A stretch of DNA of 14,926 nucleotides from Dehalococcoidia bacterium UBA1151 (GCA_002311865.1 DBZV01000019.1:195-15120), one strand, 5' to 3'; positions 1 through 6,990 are shown, numbered from the stretch's first letter. The notes: generated from the letters alone by a model not told the origin. Numbers and translations are program-made.

Positions 1-35
1 TATCCGTTGATCGCACGCGGCCTCGCTCCCCCCAG

Positions 36-53
36 ATCCGCCTCAGGCGGACG
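36..53. repeat. Short palindromic repeat, copy 1
   Basis: The sequence ATCCGCCTCAGGCGGACG holds a perfect 6-bp inverted repeat, TCCGCC at 37-42 and GGCGGA at 46-51, around a TCA loop. An almost identical copy with one C-to-T change lies at 7062-7079 inside the ribosomal operon. Two copies in unrelated intergenic sites suggest a dispersed genomic repeat rather than a local regulator. There is no T-run after it, so a terminator is not favoured. Confidence 0.55.
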
Positions 54-108
54 CGGGTCCAAGCGGCCGCAGGATGACAATATTGGATTAATAGGAGGCA
101 TCGTTGAG

Positions 109-137
109 TTCAAAACAATCTCTCACCTCTGTATAAT
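109..137 (+). promoter_or_regulatory. Predicted sigma70-type promoter for the DUF402 gene
   Basis: A perfect -10 hexamer TATAAT lies at 132-137. Seventeen bases upstream is TTCAAA (109-114), which matches four of six positions of the -35 consensus. Transcription would start near 144, leaving a leader of about 55 nt before the GTG at 200. The surrounding bases are AT-rich compared with the flanks. This is read by eye from consensus only; the -10 is strong and the -35 moderate. Confidence 0.6.
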
Positions 138-199
138 GCACGTTCACCGCGACCAGGCGAGCCGCCCAGATCGAACCTGAGGCACTCGCTTATCGTCGC

Positions 200-907
200 G
201 TGGAAATTCCAATCCTCTCTGATCTATCATTTCAGCAGAAATCGACGTTGATGACGAAAGTGATTGCTATGCCCGAATCCTGGCCTGCCGGCACCCAAAT
301 TCTTCAGCAGGACACTTTCGAGGGCCACCTCATCACCTCCCGTCCAGAAACGGTTGTTCAGGACAATCGGGACTACTTGGCCCCCTACACCCATCCGCAT
401 GCCCCCTACCAATCGACGATTCTTCGAGACCGCTACGCTCTGACCCTCGCCGAGCGGTATGACCGCATTCGAGACATCAGCAACTGGAAGTTCGAGAATC
501 GCCGCTCCGGCGACTATCACACGCTCCTGCTGAATCCGCCGGACTCCGGGCATTCGGTCTGGCTCATGTGGGACCTGAACTGGAACTTGAAATTCTGGTA
601 CGTCAATTTCCAGGAACCAATCAGGCGAACCACCAGTGGAATCGTTGTGGAAGACCTCTCCCTGGATATCAAAATCGCGCCGGACAAAACTTGGAGTTGG
701 AAAGATGAGGATGAGTTCGAATACTCGATAGAACGGGGCGGATTCACACACGATCAGATATTGGCAGTGCGGACGGAAGCCGACCGCGTGGTCAATACCA
801 TCGAACAGTGGGGATCTCCGTTCTGTGACGGCTGGGAGAGTTGGAGAGCTGACAAAAAATGGCCTGTTCCGGCACTCCCTCACGACTGGAAAGATCTAGA
901 ATCCTGA
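200..907 (+). CDS. DUF402 family protein (FomD-like / nucleotide phosphatase fold)
   Basis: This is a 235-residue soluble protein with no signal peptide or membrane segment. The C-terminal half carries the DUF402 pattern: DLNWN near 125-129, WYVN at 133-136, an Arg-Arg pair at 142-143, an acidic stretch with D156, and KDEDEF at 168-173. The end is Trp- and Pro-rich. In characterised relatives (FomD of fosfomycin biosynthesis and nucleoside di/triphosphatases) such acidic residues bind divalent metal and the enzyme hydrolyses a phosphoanhydride of a nucleotide. The substrate here cannot be told from the sequence. The GTG start at 200 has no good Shine-Dalgarno sequence. ATG codons at 251 and 269 are in frame, and family similarity begins around residue 28 (SWPAGT), so a shorter protein is possible. 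It has its own likely promoter at 109-137 and is not tightly linked to prfA, which starts 132 nt later. Family assignment is fairly sure; function is not. Confidence 0.75.
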   Translation: MEIPILSDLSFQQKSTLMTKVIAMPESWPAGTQILQQDTFEGHLITSRPETVVQDNRDYLAPYTHPHAPYQSTILRDRYALTLAERYDRIRDISNWKFENRRSGDYHTLLLNPPDSGHSVWLMWDLNWNLKFWYVNFQEPIRRTTSGIVVEDLSLDIKIAPDKTWSWKDEDEFEYSIERGGFTHDQILAVRTEADRVVNTIEQWGSPFCDGWESWRADKKWPVPALPHDWKDLES

Positions 908-1039
908 ACCGGGGAATCAACGACTTCAGATCCTTCTCGATTACATCGAGGACAGGTCGGCTTTGGCGCCGAGTCGCGTTCGCTCAGGATGCCATAGCTG
1001 GCCGGTTTCGGGGGGCGGCTGAGTGCTAAGATTTCCCAT

Positions 1040-2128
1040 ATGAATTCAGCTATGCAAGAGAGTTTGAAGGCCATTGTTGAGCGCCACGCGGAGCTTGAGC
1101 GGATGATGGCCGACCCAGCGATGTTCGCCGACCCGTCCGCGCGGCAGCGGATTGGACGAGAGTATACTGATCTTCAACGCGTGGTGGAGCTATCCAATCA
1201 GCACTCCGCCGCCTCGTCCGAACTCGACGATCTGCGTGAGTTGCTGGACGGCGAGACCGACGCCGAAGTGCTGGAGATGGCGAGAGAGGAGTCGACTGAG
1301 CTCGAATCTCGCCTTGAGAAAATCCAGTCTGATATCGAAATTGCTCTCATCCCGAAGGACGCCGCGGAGCACGCCGACGCAATTGTGGAGATTCGCGCCG
1401 GGGCGGGTGGCGATGAGGCAGGATTGTTTGCCGCAGAGTTGCTGCGCATGTACCAGCGCTACGCTGAAGATCGAAAGTGGAAGGTTGATATCCAGAGCAC
1501 CAGCGAGACCGGTGTTGGCGGTATCAAAGAGGCTATTTTCCAGGTGCAGGGCGATGGCGCGTTCAAGCGGCTGAAACTGGAATCTGGCGTTCATCGAGTC
1601 CAGCGCGTACCGGTCACGGAGTCGCAGGGCCGCATTCACACCTCCACCGCCACGGTTGCCGTGCTGCCGAAGGCTGAAGAGATCGATATTGAGGTCAAGC
1701 AGGGGGACATTCGCATCGACGTCTTCCACTCAGGCGGCGCCGGCGGCCAGAACGTCAACAAGGTCGCGACTGCTATCAGGATCACGCACACCCCATCTGG
1801 CGTTGTGGTGCAGGCTCAGAAAGAGCGATCGCAGAACCAGAACCGGCAGGTTGCGATGGAGGAGTTGCGGGCGCGGCTCTGGGATATTGAGTTGCGGAAG
1901 CAGCAGGATGAGATCAGCGCTGACCGAAAGGCCCAGGTCGGAACCGGTGATAGATCTGAGAAGATTCGTACGTACAACTTCCCGCAAGGGCGCGTGACCG
2001 ACCACCGAATTCACCTGACCAGCCACCAACTAGGGCAAATCATGGAAGGGGAGTTGGATGAATTTATTGACGCCCTCATTCGTGAGGAGCAAGCTCTCAA
2101 ACTTGCCGCTATCACAGCAGCTAGCTAG
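1040..2128 (+). CDS. prfA: Peptide chain release factor 1 (RF1)
   Basis: RF1 recognises UAA and UAG stop codons and triggers peptidyl-tRNA hydrolysis on the ribosome. The 362 residues are full family length. The N-terminal helical domain covers about 1-100. The stop-codon reading motif is PVT at 191-193, the P-x-T type of RF1 rather than the SPF of RF2. The catalytic GGQ is at 235-237 within HSGGAGGQNVNK, followed by the usual basic C-terminal region. The ATG at 1040 is used here, but the ATG at 1052 (MQESLKAIVERH) aligns better with the usual RF1 start, and neither has a clear Shine-Dalgarno sequence. The next gene, prmC, encodes the methyltransferase for Gln237 and overlaps the 3' end. Identification is secure; the start is uncertain by four codons. 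Confidence 0.97.
   Translation: MNSAMQESLKAIVERHAELERMMADPAMFADPSARQRIGREYTDLQRVVELSNQHSAASSELDDLRELLDGETDAEVLEMAREESTELESRLEKIQSDIEIALIPKDAAEHADAIVEIRAGAGGDEAGLFAAELLRMYQRYAEDRKWKVDIQSTSETGVGGIKEAIFQVQGDGAFKRLKLESGVHRVQRVPVTESQGRIHTSTATVAVLPKAEEIDIEVKQGDIRIDVFHSGGAGGQNVNKVATAIRITHTPSGVVVQAQKERSQNQNRQVAMEELRARLWDIELRKQQDEISADRKAQVGTGDRSEKIRTYNFPQGRVTDHRIHLTSHQLGQIMEGELDEFIDALIREEQALKLAAITAAS
2046..2053 (+). promoter_or_regulatory. Ribosome binding site for prmC inside prfA
   Basis: AAGGGGAG lies 4 nt before the ATG at 2058, within the 3' end of prfA. It is the strongest Shine-Dalgarno match among the candidate prmC starts (ATG 2058, GTG 2082, TTG 2103) and supports the long, overlapping start. 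The same bases also encode RF1 residues, so it could be coincidental. Confidence 0.5.
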
Positions 2129-3008
2129 CCAGACGCGGCCAGCGTCGATCGGTCTGGTCCTATCTCAAGTTCGGACCGTGCTTGACGAGTACGGTGGGGT
2201 CTCCGATGAAGAAGAGGGCAGGGCAGAGTCTGAGATTCTGCTCACCCATCTTCTCGAATTCGGCACCACCGAACTGTTCGCCTCTCTGCGCGCGCCATTC
2301 CCGGCTGAGCGGCGAGACGACCTGCTGAATGCGCTAGCTCGGCGCATCCGCCACGAACCCATGCGCTACATCACCGGTTCATGCCCGTTCTATGGCCGAG
2401 ATTTCAACGTAGACGCACGTGTGTTCATCCCACGGCCGGAAACAGAGCAACTAATAGATCAGGCGCTCGCATGGGCAGAAGAGACGCATGCGGAGACACT
2501 GCGGGTTGCCGACATCGGCACCGGCAGCGGCGTCATCGCGATTACGCTGGCCCGGGAGTTGACACTGCCTGAGGTCCACGCGGTCGATATCTCCCATGAT
2601 GCGCTGGAAGTCGCGTCGTTCAACGCTGATCGACTGGCAGGGCTGGTTGGCGTCACATTCCATGAAGGCGACCTTGCCACGCCCCTTGAAGGCCATTTCG
2701 ACATTCTTGTAGCCAACCTGCCGTATGTGAAGTTACAAACCCTTGAGGATGCTGAGACGGAACTGGCTCATGAGCCTCGTGGCGCGCTGGATGGCGGCGT
2801 CACCGGCATGGACGTAATCGAACGGCTCATTCCGATGCTGGCCGATGTGATGAATCCATATCGTAGCCTCGTATTACTGGAGATCGACCCGCCGCTTGCG
2901 GCGCCCACGATCAGCCTGGTCGAGAAACATCTGCCCGGAGCGTCAGTCTCGATATTGAGCGATTTTGCAGGACTGGCTCGCGTCGCTGAGATTCAGATTG
3001 GCGGCTGA
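2058..3008 (+). CDS. prmC: Peptide chain release factor N5-glutamine methyltransferase
   Basis: PrmC transfers a methyl group from SAM to the glutamine of the GGQ motif of RF1 and RF2. In this 316-residue reading the N-terminal substrate-binding helices cover about 31-110 and PRPETE lies at 126-131. The SAM-binding motif DIGTGSG is at 152-158 and an acidic VDIS at 176-179. The family pattern EPRGALDGG is at 239-247. The catalytic motif, normally NPPY, reads NLPY at 220-223; Asn and Tyr are kept and the first Pro is replaced by Leu. The ATG at 2058 overlaps prfA by 71 nt and is backed by AAGGGGAG. It adds about 30 residues beyond the usual N terminus, so a later start (GTG 2082 or TTG 2103) is possible. 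It is co-transcribed and probably translationally coupled with prfA. The message ends at the hairpin at 3139-3170. Confidence 0.94.
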   Translation: MNLLTPSFVRSKLSNLPLSQQLASQTRPASIGLVLSQVRTVLDEYGGVSDEEEGRAESEILLTHLLEFGTTELFASLRAPFPAERRDDLLNALARRIRHEPMRYITGSCPFYGRDFNVDARVFIPRPETEQLIDQALAWAEETHAETLRVADIGTGSGVIAITLARELTLPEVHAVDISHDALEVASFNADRLAGLVGVTFHEGDLATPLEGHFDILVANLPYVKLQTLEDAETELAHEPRGALDGGVTGMDVIERLIPMLADVMNPYRSLVLLEIDPPLAAPTISLVEKHLPGASVSILSDFAGLARVAEIQIGG

Positions 3009-3030
3009 TCAACCACGCGGCGGATGGGCG

Positions 3031-3119
3031 TAGTGCGGGCTTCCAGCCCGCTTACAACTGGCGCGATCGGCTGATTCTGGGACACGGGAGCGATTCGTGC
3101 GGGCTCGAAGCCCGCACTA
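3031..3119. repeat. Inverted pair of REP-like palindromes
   Basis: Two related hairpins lie in the prmC-rpsI intergenic region. The first is GCGGGCT-TCC-AGCCCGC (3035-3051). The second is GTGCGGGCT-CGA-AGCCCGCAC (3097-3117), with a 9-bp stem. They face opposite ways: TAGTGCGGGCTTC at 3031-3043 is the exact reverse complement of 3107-3119. The arrangement resembles bacterial REP/BIME elements, palindromic repeats that sit between genes, often convergent ones. The pair could also fold as one large cruciform. Whether it recurs in the genome cannot be seen from this window. Confidence 0.7.
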
Positions 3120-3138
3120 TTCCAGTCAGCGATCAAAT

Positions 3139-3170
3139 AAGAACACCCTCGCCAATGCGAGGGTGTTCTT
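3139..3170. terminator. Bidirectional transcription terminator between prmC and rpsI
   Basis: AAGAACACCCTCGC (3139-3152) and its perfect complement (3157-3170) flank a CAAT loop, giving a 14-bp stem with no mismatch. It sits between convergent genes, 130 nt after the prmC stop and 26 nt after the rpsI stop. Downstream tracts are moderately T-rich in both directions: TTCTTGTTCG on plus, TTCTTATTTG on minus. Position and symmetry suggest it ends both the prfA-prmC message and the long ribosomal operon. Confidence 0.85.
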
Positions 3171-3196
3171 GTTCGTACGTTTATTGACAGCGTTGC

Positions 3197-3592
3197 TTAG
3201 CGCTTGGTGTACTGAGGCGCCTTTCGGGCGCGCTTGAGGCCGTACTTCTTGCTCTCCTTGACCCTTGAGTCCCGGGTCAGAAGTCCAGCGGACTTGAGGG
3301 TGGGGCGCAAATTGGGGTCCATGATCAGCAGTGCACGGGCGATCCCGAGTGAGACGGCGCCGGCCCAGCCGTTGATTCCGCCACCCTTGGCGGTTGCAAC
3401 GACTTGAACGGAGTTCTCCACGCCGGCTGACTTCAGCGGGGCTTCAGCCTGAGCTTTCGAAGATACCGTGGTGAAGACCTCTTCGGCTGGCTTGCCGTTG
3501 ATGGTCATTCCGCCACTGCCCGGGTAGACCCGGACTTTCGCGACGGCGCTCTTGCGTCGGCCCAAACCGTAATAGTACTGCTGATCAGTCAA
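3197..3592 (-). CDS. rpsI: 30S ribosomal protein S9
   Basis: S9 is a 30S head protein whose basic C-terminal tail reaches the P-site tRNA. The 131-residue product shows the family N terminus YYYGLGRRKSAVAKVRV, the central block KGGGINGWAGAVSLGIARAL, and the basic end LKRARKAPQYTKR with the terminal Lys-Arg that contacts tRNA. The start is TTG, directly after the rplM TAA, with AGGAG 8 nt upstream; no ATG gives a full-length S9. It is the last gene of the operon and forms the usual L13-S9 pair. The terminator hairpin begins 26 nt past the stop. Confidence 0.97.
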   Translation of the reverse strand: MTDQQYYYGLGRRKSAVAKVRVYPGSGGMTINGKPAEEVFTTVSSKAQAEAPLKSAGVENSVQVVATAKGGGINGWAGAVSLGIARALLIMDPNLRPTLKSAGLLTRDSRVKESKKYGLKRARKAPQYTKR

Positions 3593-4042
3593 TTAAGCGT
3601 CTCCTGACGCGCTATTTGCGTTGATTTGTGCTGCGTGTGGGTGCTCGGCCCCCGCATAAACCTTCAAGCGGCCCAGCATCTTCCTGCCAAGCTTGGTGCG
3701 GGGAAGCATTCCCTTCACAGCCTGGATAATGATGCGGTCCGGGTGCTGCGCCTGCATGCGCTCATACGGAATCTCCTTCCGGTTGCCAGGGTACTGGCTG
3801 TGGCGGACGTATACCTTCTGCTCTGCCTTTTTGCCAGTGATCTTAACCTTCTCTGCATTGACGACCACAACGTAGTCACCGGAGAGGAGATGCGGCACGT
3901 AGCTGGGCTTATCTTTGCCCATGATCTTCATCGCGATCTCTGTGGCCAGGCGGCCCAGAATCTTGCCGTCTGCATCGACGACCTGCCAGCCTGCTTCCAT
4001 CTCGGAAGCGCTGGGGTTATAAGGCTTTAGTTTGACGACCAT
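3593..4042 (-). CDS. rplM: 50S ribosomal protein L13
   Basis: L13 is an early assembly protein of the large subunit that binds 23S rRNA. The 149-residue product shows WQVVDADGKILGRLATEIA near 19-37, GDYVVVVNAEKVKITGKK near 55-72, and the signature AVKGMLPRTKLGRKMLGRLKVY near 108-128. A short tail (INANSASGDA) follows the conserved core. It starts with ATG 13 nt after the truA stop, and its TAA is followed at once by the rpsI start, so L13 and S9 are probably translationally coupled. Confidence 0.97.
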   Translation of the reverse strand: MVVKLKPYNPSASEMEAGWQVVDADGKILGRLATEIAMKIMGKDKPSYVPHLLSGDYVVVVNAEKVKITGKKAEQKVYVRHSQYPGNRKEIPYERMQAQHPDRIIIQAVKGMLPRTKLGRKMLGRLKVYAGAEHPHAAQINANSASGDA

Positions 4043-4055
4043 ATTCAGCTTTCAG

Positions 4056-4820
4056 CTACGCCGGCAGTGCGCCGGGTCCGGTTTCTGGGTAGTTGATTCG
4101 GGTAAGGCAGAGGCCGTGCGGCGCCATCAGCACGGTTCTTGCGCTTCTCCGTGGGTGCTCAAGGAGCTCTGCGAAATCTTGCTCTGTAATTTTAGCTTTG
4201 CCAAGCTCTATCAGGGTGCCAACCATGCGGCGAATCTGCTGGTGGAGGAAGGCGTTAGCCTTGAACCAGATCTTGACCGAGTCGCCATCACGCGTCACAC
4301 CGGTGCCCAGCATGTGCCGGATAGTCGGTGCATCAGGCAGGACGGATGGTCCGGCGAACGATGCGAAGTCGTTGGAGCCTTCCAGCAATTTCGCCGATCG
4401 GCTCATCACGGCCTCATCCAGATGACTGTAGACGGTCGCCGCGATCCGCCGGGTGAGCGGACGCTCGATCGTCCCGTTGTTGATGGTGTAGGTGTACTCC
4501 CTGGAGACCGCATCGCGACGGGGGTAGAACTCCGCATCAACATGATGCGAATTGACCACGGCAACATCGTGCGGGAGGTGAGAGTTCAACGCGTTCGTTA
4601 TTGTTTTCATGTCCAAGGGGGTTGATACATCGAATGCAGCTACTTGATCGGTGGCGTGGACTCCAGAGTCGGTCCTGCTTGCCATGTAAGGCCTGATCGG
4701 CTGTTGAAACAGCTTGTGCAGTGCATCTTCAAGTGCGGACTGCACGGTTCGATCTTTGGCCTGCAATTGGGAACCCCGGAAATCCGTACCGTCGTACTCA
4801 AGTCGCAGTGCGATCCGCAT
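4056..4820 (-). CDS. truA: tRNA pseudouridine(38-40) synthase
   Basis: TruA converts uridines at positions 38-40 of the tRNA anticodon arm to pseudouridine. The 254-residue product opens with MRIALRLEYDGTDFRGSQLQ and carries the catalytic-aspartate motif SRTDSGVHA with Asp at 51. Later family blocks include SREYTYTI, FASFAG and the C-terminal HQQIRRMVGTLIELG. The common FxGWQ motif reads FRGSQ here, a small variation. It starts with ATG, 32 nt after rplQ, and lies between rplQ and rplM, a frequent arrangement in Gram-positive-like and Chloroflexota gene orders. Confidence 0.95.
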   Translation of the reverse strand: MRIALRLEYDGTDFRGSQLQAKDRTVQSALEDALHKLFQQPIRPYMASRTDSGVHATDQVAAFDVSTPLDMKTITNALNSHLPHDVAVVNSHHVDAEFYPRRDAVSREYTYTINNGTIERPLTRRIAATVYSHLDEAVMSRSAKLLEGSNDFASFAGPSVLPDAPTIRHMLGTGVTRDGDSVKIWFKANAFLHQQIRRMVGTLIELGKAKITEQDFAELLEHPRRSARTVLMAPHGLCLTRINYPETGPGALPA

Positions 4821-4852
4821 CGGCGTCGCGATGCGTTCCTCTTCGATATCGC

Positions 4853-5206
4853 TTATTCCACCAACTCCAAAATTGCCATCTCAGCGCCATCGCCTTTGCG
4901 GGGCCCAAGTTTGATCGTTCGTGTGTATCCGCCGGATCGATCTTTGTACTGCTCACCAAGCTCTTTAAAGACCTCATCAACCAGCTTCTTGTCCAGCATA
5001 AGATTGTAGGCTCTGCGGCGTGAGTGGAGTGATCCATCCTTCGCCAGCGTGATGACCTTCTCTGCAAATCCGCGGACCTCTTTCGCCTTGGGAAGCGTAG
5101 TGGTCACTTTGCGATGGCGAATCAAGTCCGTGGTGAGACCCTTGAACATCGCCATTCTTGAGTTCGTTGGTCGGTCGAATTTTCGACCGGATATTTTGTG
5201 CCTCAT
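4853..5206 (-). CDS. rplQ: 50S ribosomal protein L17
   Basis: L17 is a large-subunit protein near the exit tunnel. The 117-residue product matches the family from MRHKISGRKFDRPTNSRMAM through the TTLPKAKEVRGFAEKVITLAK block and ends in AEMAILELVE. It lacks the long C-terminal extension found in some phyla. The ATG overlaps the rpoA TAA by one base (TAATG), so translation is probably coupled to rpoA. Confidence 0.97.
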   Translation of the reverse strand: MRHKISGRKFDRPTNSRMAMFKGLTTDLIRHRKVTTTLPKAKEVRGFAEKVITLAKDGSLHSRRRAYNLMLDKKLVDEVFKELGEQYKDRSGGYTRTIKLGPRKGDGAEMAILELVE

Positions 5207-6333
5207 TACGCCTGTGTCTCATCTGCAGGAGCTTCTGTGGCATCGACTGTAGTCTCTACGGCTCCGGTCTCTTTGGTCGCAGTCTCCGCGGTCGCTGAGT
5301 CGTCGGCAGTAGCGCCTTTTTCTCCATCGGCGGGCTTGTCGTCAGATGACTCTTCATCCTCCAGGAAGCCCTCTTCTGCGAGCTTGTTGGAGAGCTCATC
5401 TAGTGACTTCTGCCCGAAGTTGCGGATCTTCAGAAGATCACGCTTGGGCATCTGAAGCACTTCGCCAACCCGGTTGATTCCGGCTCTCTTGAGGCAGTTG
5501 AGCGTTCGTGCTGAGAGGCCCAACTGCTCCACGGGAGTGTTGTAGGGGCCAGGCTCGATGTCGATCTTCTGTAGCTCATCATCACCGCCGCCCTTTTCCA
5601 ATTTGGAGAACAGGTAGAACCGCCCCATCAAGCCTGCTGCGGCCGAGCGAATGGCCTCCAGCGGAGAGATTGTCTGGTCTGTCCATACTTCCAGCACCAG
5701 TCGTTCCAGTTTCGTCATTTGACCGATGCGGATGGACTCAACGCGATAATTGGCTTTCCGGATTGGGCTGTAGATGGCATCCACTGGTAGCACGCCAATT
5801 GGCAGTCCTGCATCGTGGGTTGCTGGCTCGTAGCCAACGCCTTGCTCAACATTCAGCTCAATGGACAGTCTTGCCTCATTGGAATCTAGCGTTGCCAGGT
5901 GCAGTTCCGGGTTGACAATCTCAAAGTCAGAAGACGTCATGATGTCGCCTGCTCGGACTTCACCCTCGCCTTCTACCTCAAGACGCAATCGTCCGGGTCG
6001 ATCCGCCAGCGATCGCAGGCGTACCTGCTTCACGTTCATGAGCAGCTCTCCCACTTCTTCTTTAACGTGAGGCAGGGTGGAGTACTCGTGCAAGGCGTTA
6101 TCTATTCGCACCCATGTGACGGCGGTGCCACCCAGGGAGCTGAGGAGGCTGCGGCGCAGGGCGTTGCCAAGCGTCGTACCAAGGCCGCGCTCCAGCGGCT
6201 CGGCCACAAGACGGCCGTATGATTCAGTTGCTTCCACAACTGAGATTGAAAGCTGTGGAATTACCGGGACCTCAGGAGGGAGTTCCTCCATGGTTGGTGC
6301 CCCGTAAAGATTTTCCAGGTTGTTTTCCAGCAT
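5206..6333 (-). CDS. rpoA: DNA-directed RNA polymerase subunit alpha with acidic C-terminal tail
   Basis: The alpha subunit dimerises to start RNA polymerase assembly, and its C-terminal domain contacts promoter DNA and activators. The product has 375 residues, longer than the roughly 310-330 usual for the family. The N-terminal domain shows ERGLGTTLGNALRRSLLSS near 48-66, about 15 residues later than in E. coli because of an extended N terminus. The C-terminal domain, about 265-324, includes LSARTLNCLKRAGI and the NFGQKSLDEL helix-hairpin-helix. After it come 51 residues (325-375) with 17 Asp/Glu and only 3 Lys, rich in Ala and Thr and likely disordered. It lies 21 nt after rpsD and overlaps rplQ by one base. 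Confidence 0.98.
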   Translation of the reverse strand: MLENNLENLYGAPTMEELPPEVPVIPQLSISVVEATESYGRLVAEPLERGLGTTLGNALRRSLLSSLGGTAVTWVRIDNALHEYSTLPHVKEEVGELLMNVKQVRLRSLADRPGRLRLEVEGEGEVRAGDIMTSSDFEIVNPELHLATLDSNEARLSIELNVEQGVGYEPATHDAGLPIGVLPVDAIYSPIRKANYRVESIRIGQMTKLERLVLEVWTDQTISPLEAIRSAAAGLMGRFYLFSKLEKGGGDDELQKIDIEPGPYNTPVEQLGLSARTLNCLKRAGINRVGEVLQMPKRDLLKIRNFGQKSLDELSNKLAEEGFLEDEESSDDKPADGEKGATADDSATAETATKETGAVETTVDATEAPADETQA

Positions 6334-6354
6334 GAGACGGGCTCTCTTATCTCG

Positions 6355-6990
6355 CTATCTGCGTGAGTAGAACTCCACGATCATTCGTGTGTCTATTGCA
6401 GAGTCGATTTCGGTTGGTTCGGGCAATGTGGTTACGGTACCTTCAACGGTTCCAGTATCCACTGTCAGCCACGTTGGAGTGGGCCGCTTGCCGAGGGAAT
6501 CAGAAATAATCTTGAAAATTTCGGTCTTGCGAGACTGCTCTCGCCAGCTCACCACATCTCCCTGTTTGATCTGGAATGATGGGATGCTTGCCTTGCGACC
6601 GTTCACGGTGAAATGTCCGTGGTTTACCAGCTGGCGGGCCTGGTTTCTTGAGTCAGCAAAACCCATGCGGTAGACCGTGTTGTCCAGTCTGCGCTCAAGG
6701 ATCTGCAGGAGTCGGTCACCAGTCACACCGCTCATGCGATTTGCGCGCTCAATATAGTTCTTGAACTGACGTTCCAGAACTCCGTACATCTGGCGGGCCT
6801 TCTGCTTCTCCTGCAACTGAGTTCCATACTCACTGATCCGGCGGCGCATCATCTGGGTTGCCTGCTGGCCGGGGGGCCCTCGGTGCTTTTCAATTGCACA
6901 ACGAGGCGTGTAGCAACGCTCTCCTTTTAGAAAGAGTTTGTTGCCGTTGCGTCGGCATTGCCGACATACGGGTCCGGTGTAACGAGCCAT
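6355..6990 (-). CDS. rpsD: 30S ribosomal protein S4, zinc-binding type
   Basis: S4 nucleates 30S assembly on 16S rRNA, and in several bacteria it also represses its own operon or gene. The 211-residue product begins MARYTGPVCRQCRRNG. It has four N-terminal cysteines (9, 12, 26, 31) spaced like a zinc site, so it is the C+ type. The S4 RNA-binding domain covers about 98-160, with LERRLDNTVYRMGFA and LVNHGHFTVNGRK. It starts with ATG and has GGAGG about 13-14 nt upstream. The 123-nt gap before it, with a hairpin at 7056-7086, is long for this operon and could host autoregulation. Confidence 0.97.
   Translation of the reverse strand: MARYTGPVCRQCRRNGNKLFLKGERCYTPRCAIEKHRGPPGQQATQMMRRRISEYGTQLQEKQKARQMYGVLERQFKNYIERANRMSGVTGDRLLQILERRLDNTVYRMGFADSRNQARQLVNHGHFTVNGRKASIPSFQIKQGDVVSWREQSRKTEIFKIISDSLGKRPTPTWLTVDTGTVEGTVTTLPEPTEIDSAIDTRMIVEFYSRR

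Noticed and set aside
104..109. TTGAGT as the -35 box for the TATAAT at 132
   Set aside because: The spacing would be 22 nt, too long; TTCAAA at 109-114 gives 17 nt.
227..883. A 218-residue open frame antisense to the DUF402 gene
   Set aside because: It mirrors the DUF402 coding strand, shows no recognisable domain, and the plus-strand product has clear family motifs.
936..950. CTCGAT-TAC-ATCGAG hairpin after the DUF402 gene as a terminator
   Set aside because: The stem is only 6 bp and no T-run follows on either strand.
1190..1729. A 179-residue antisense open frame within prfA
   Set aside because: It is a shadow of RF1, with a composition typical of GC-rich third-position antisense frames and no known motif.
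4032..4625. A 197-residue plus-strand frame over truA and the rplM start
   Set aside because: It lies opposite truA, which has its catalytic motif. There is no ribosome binding site or domain.
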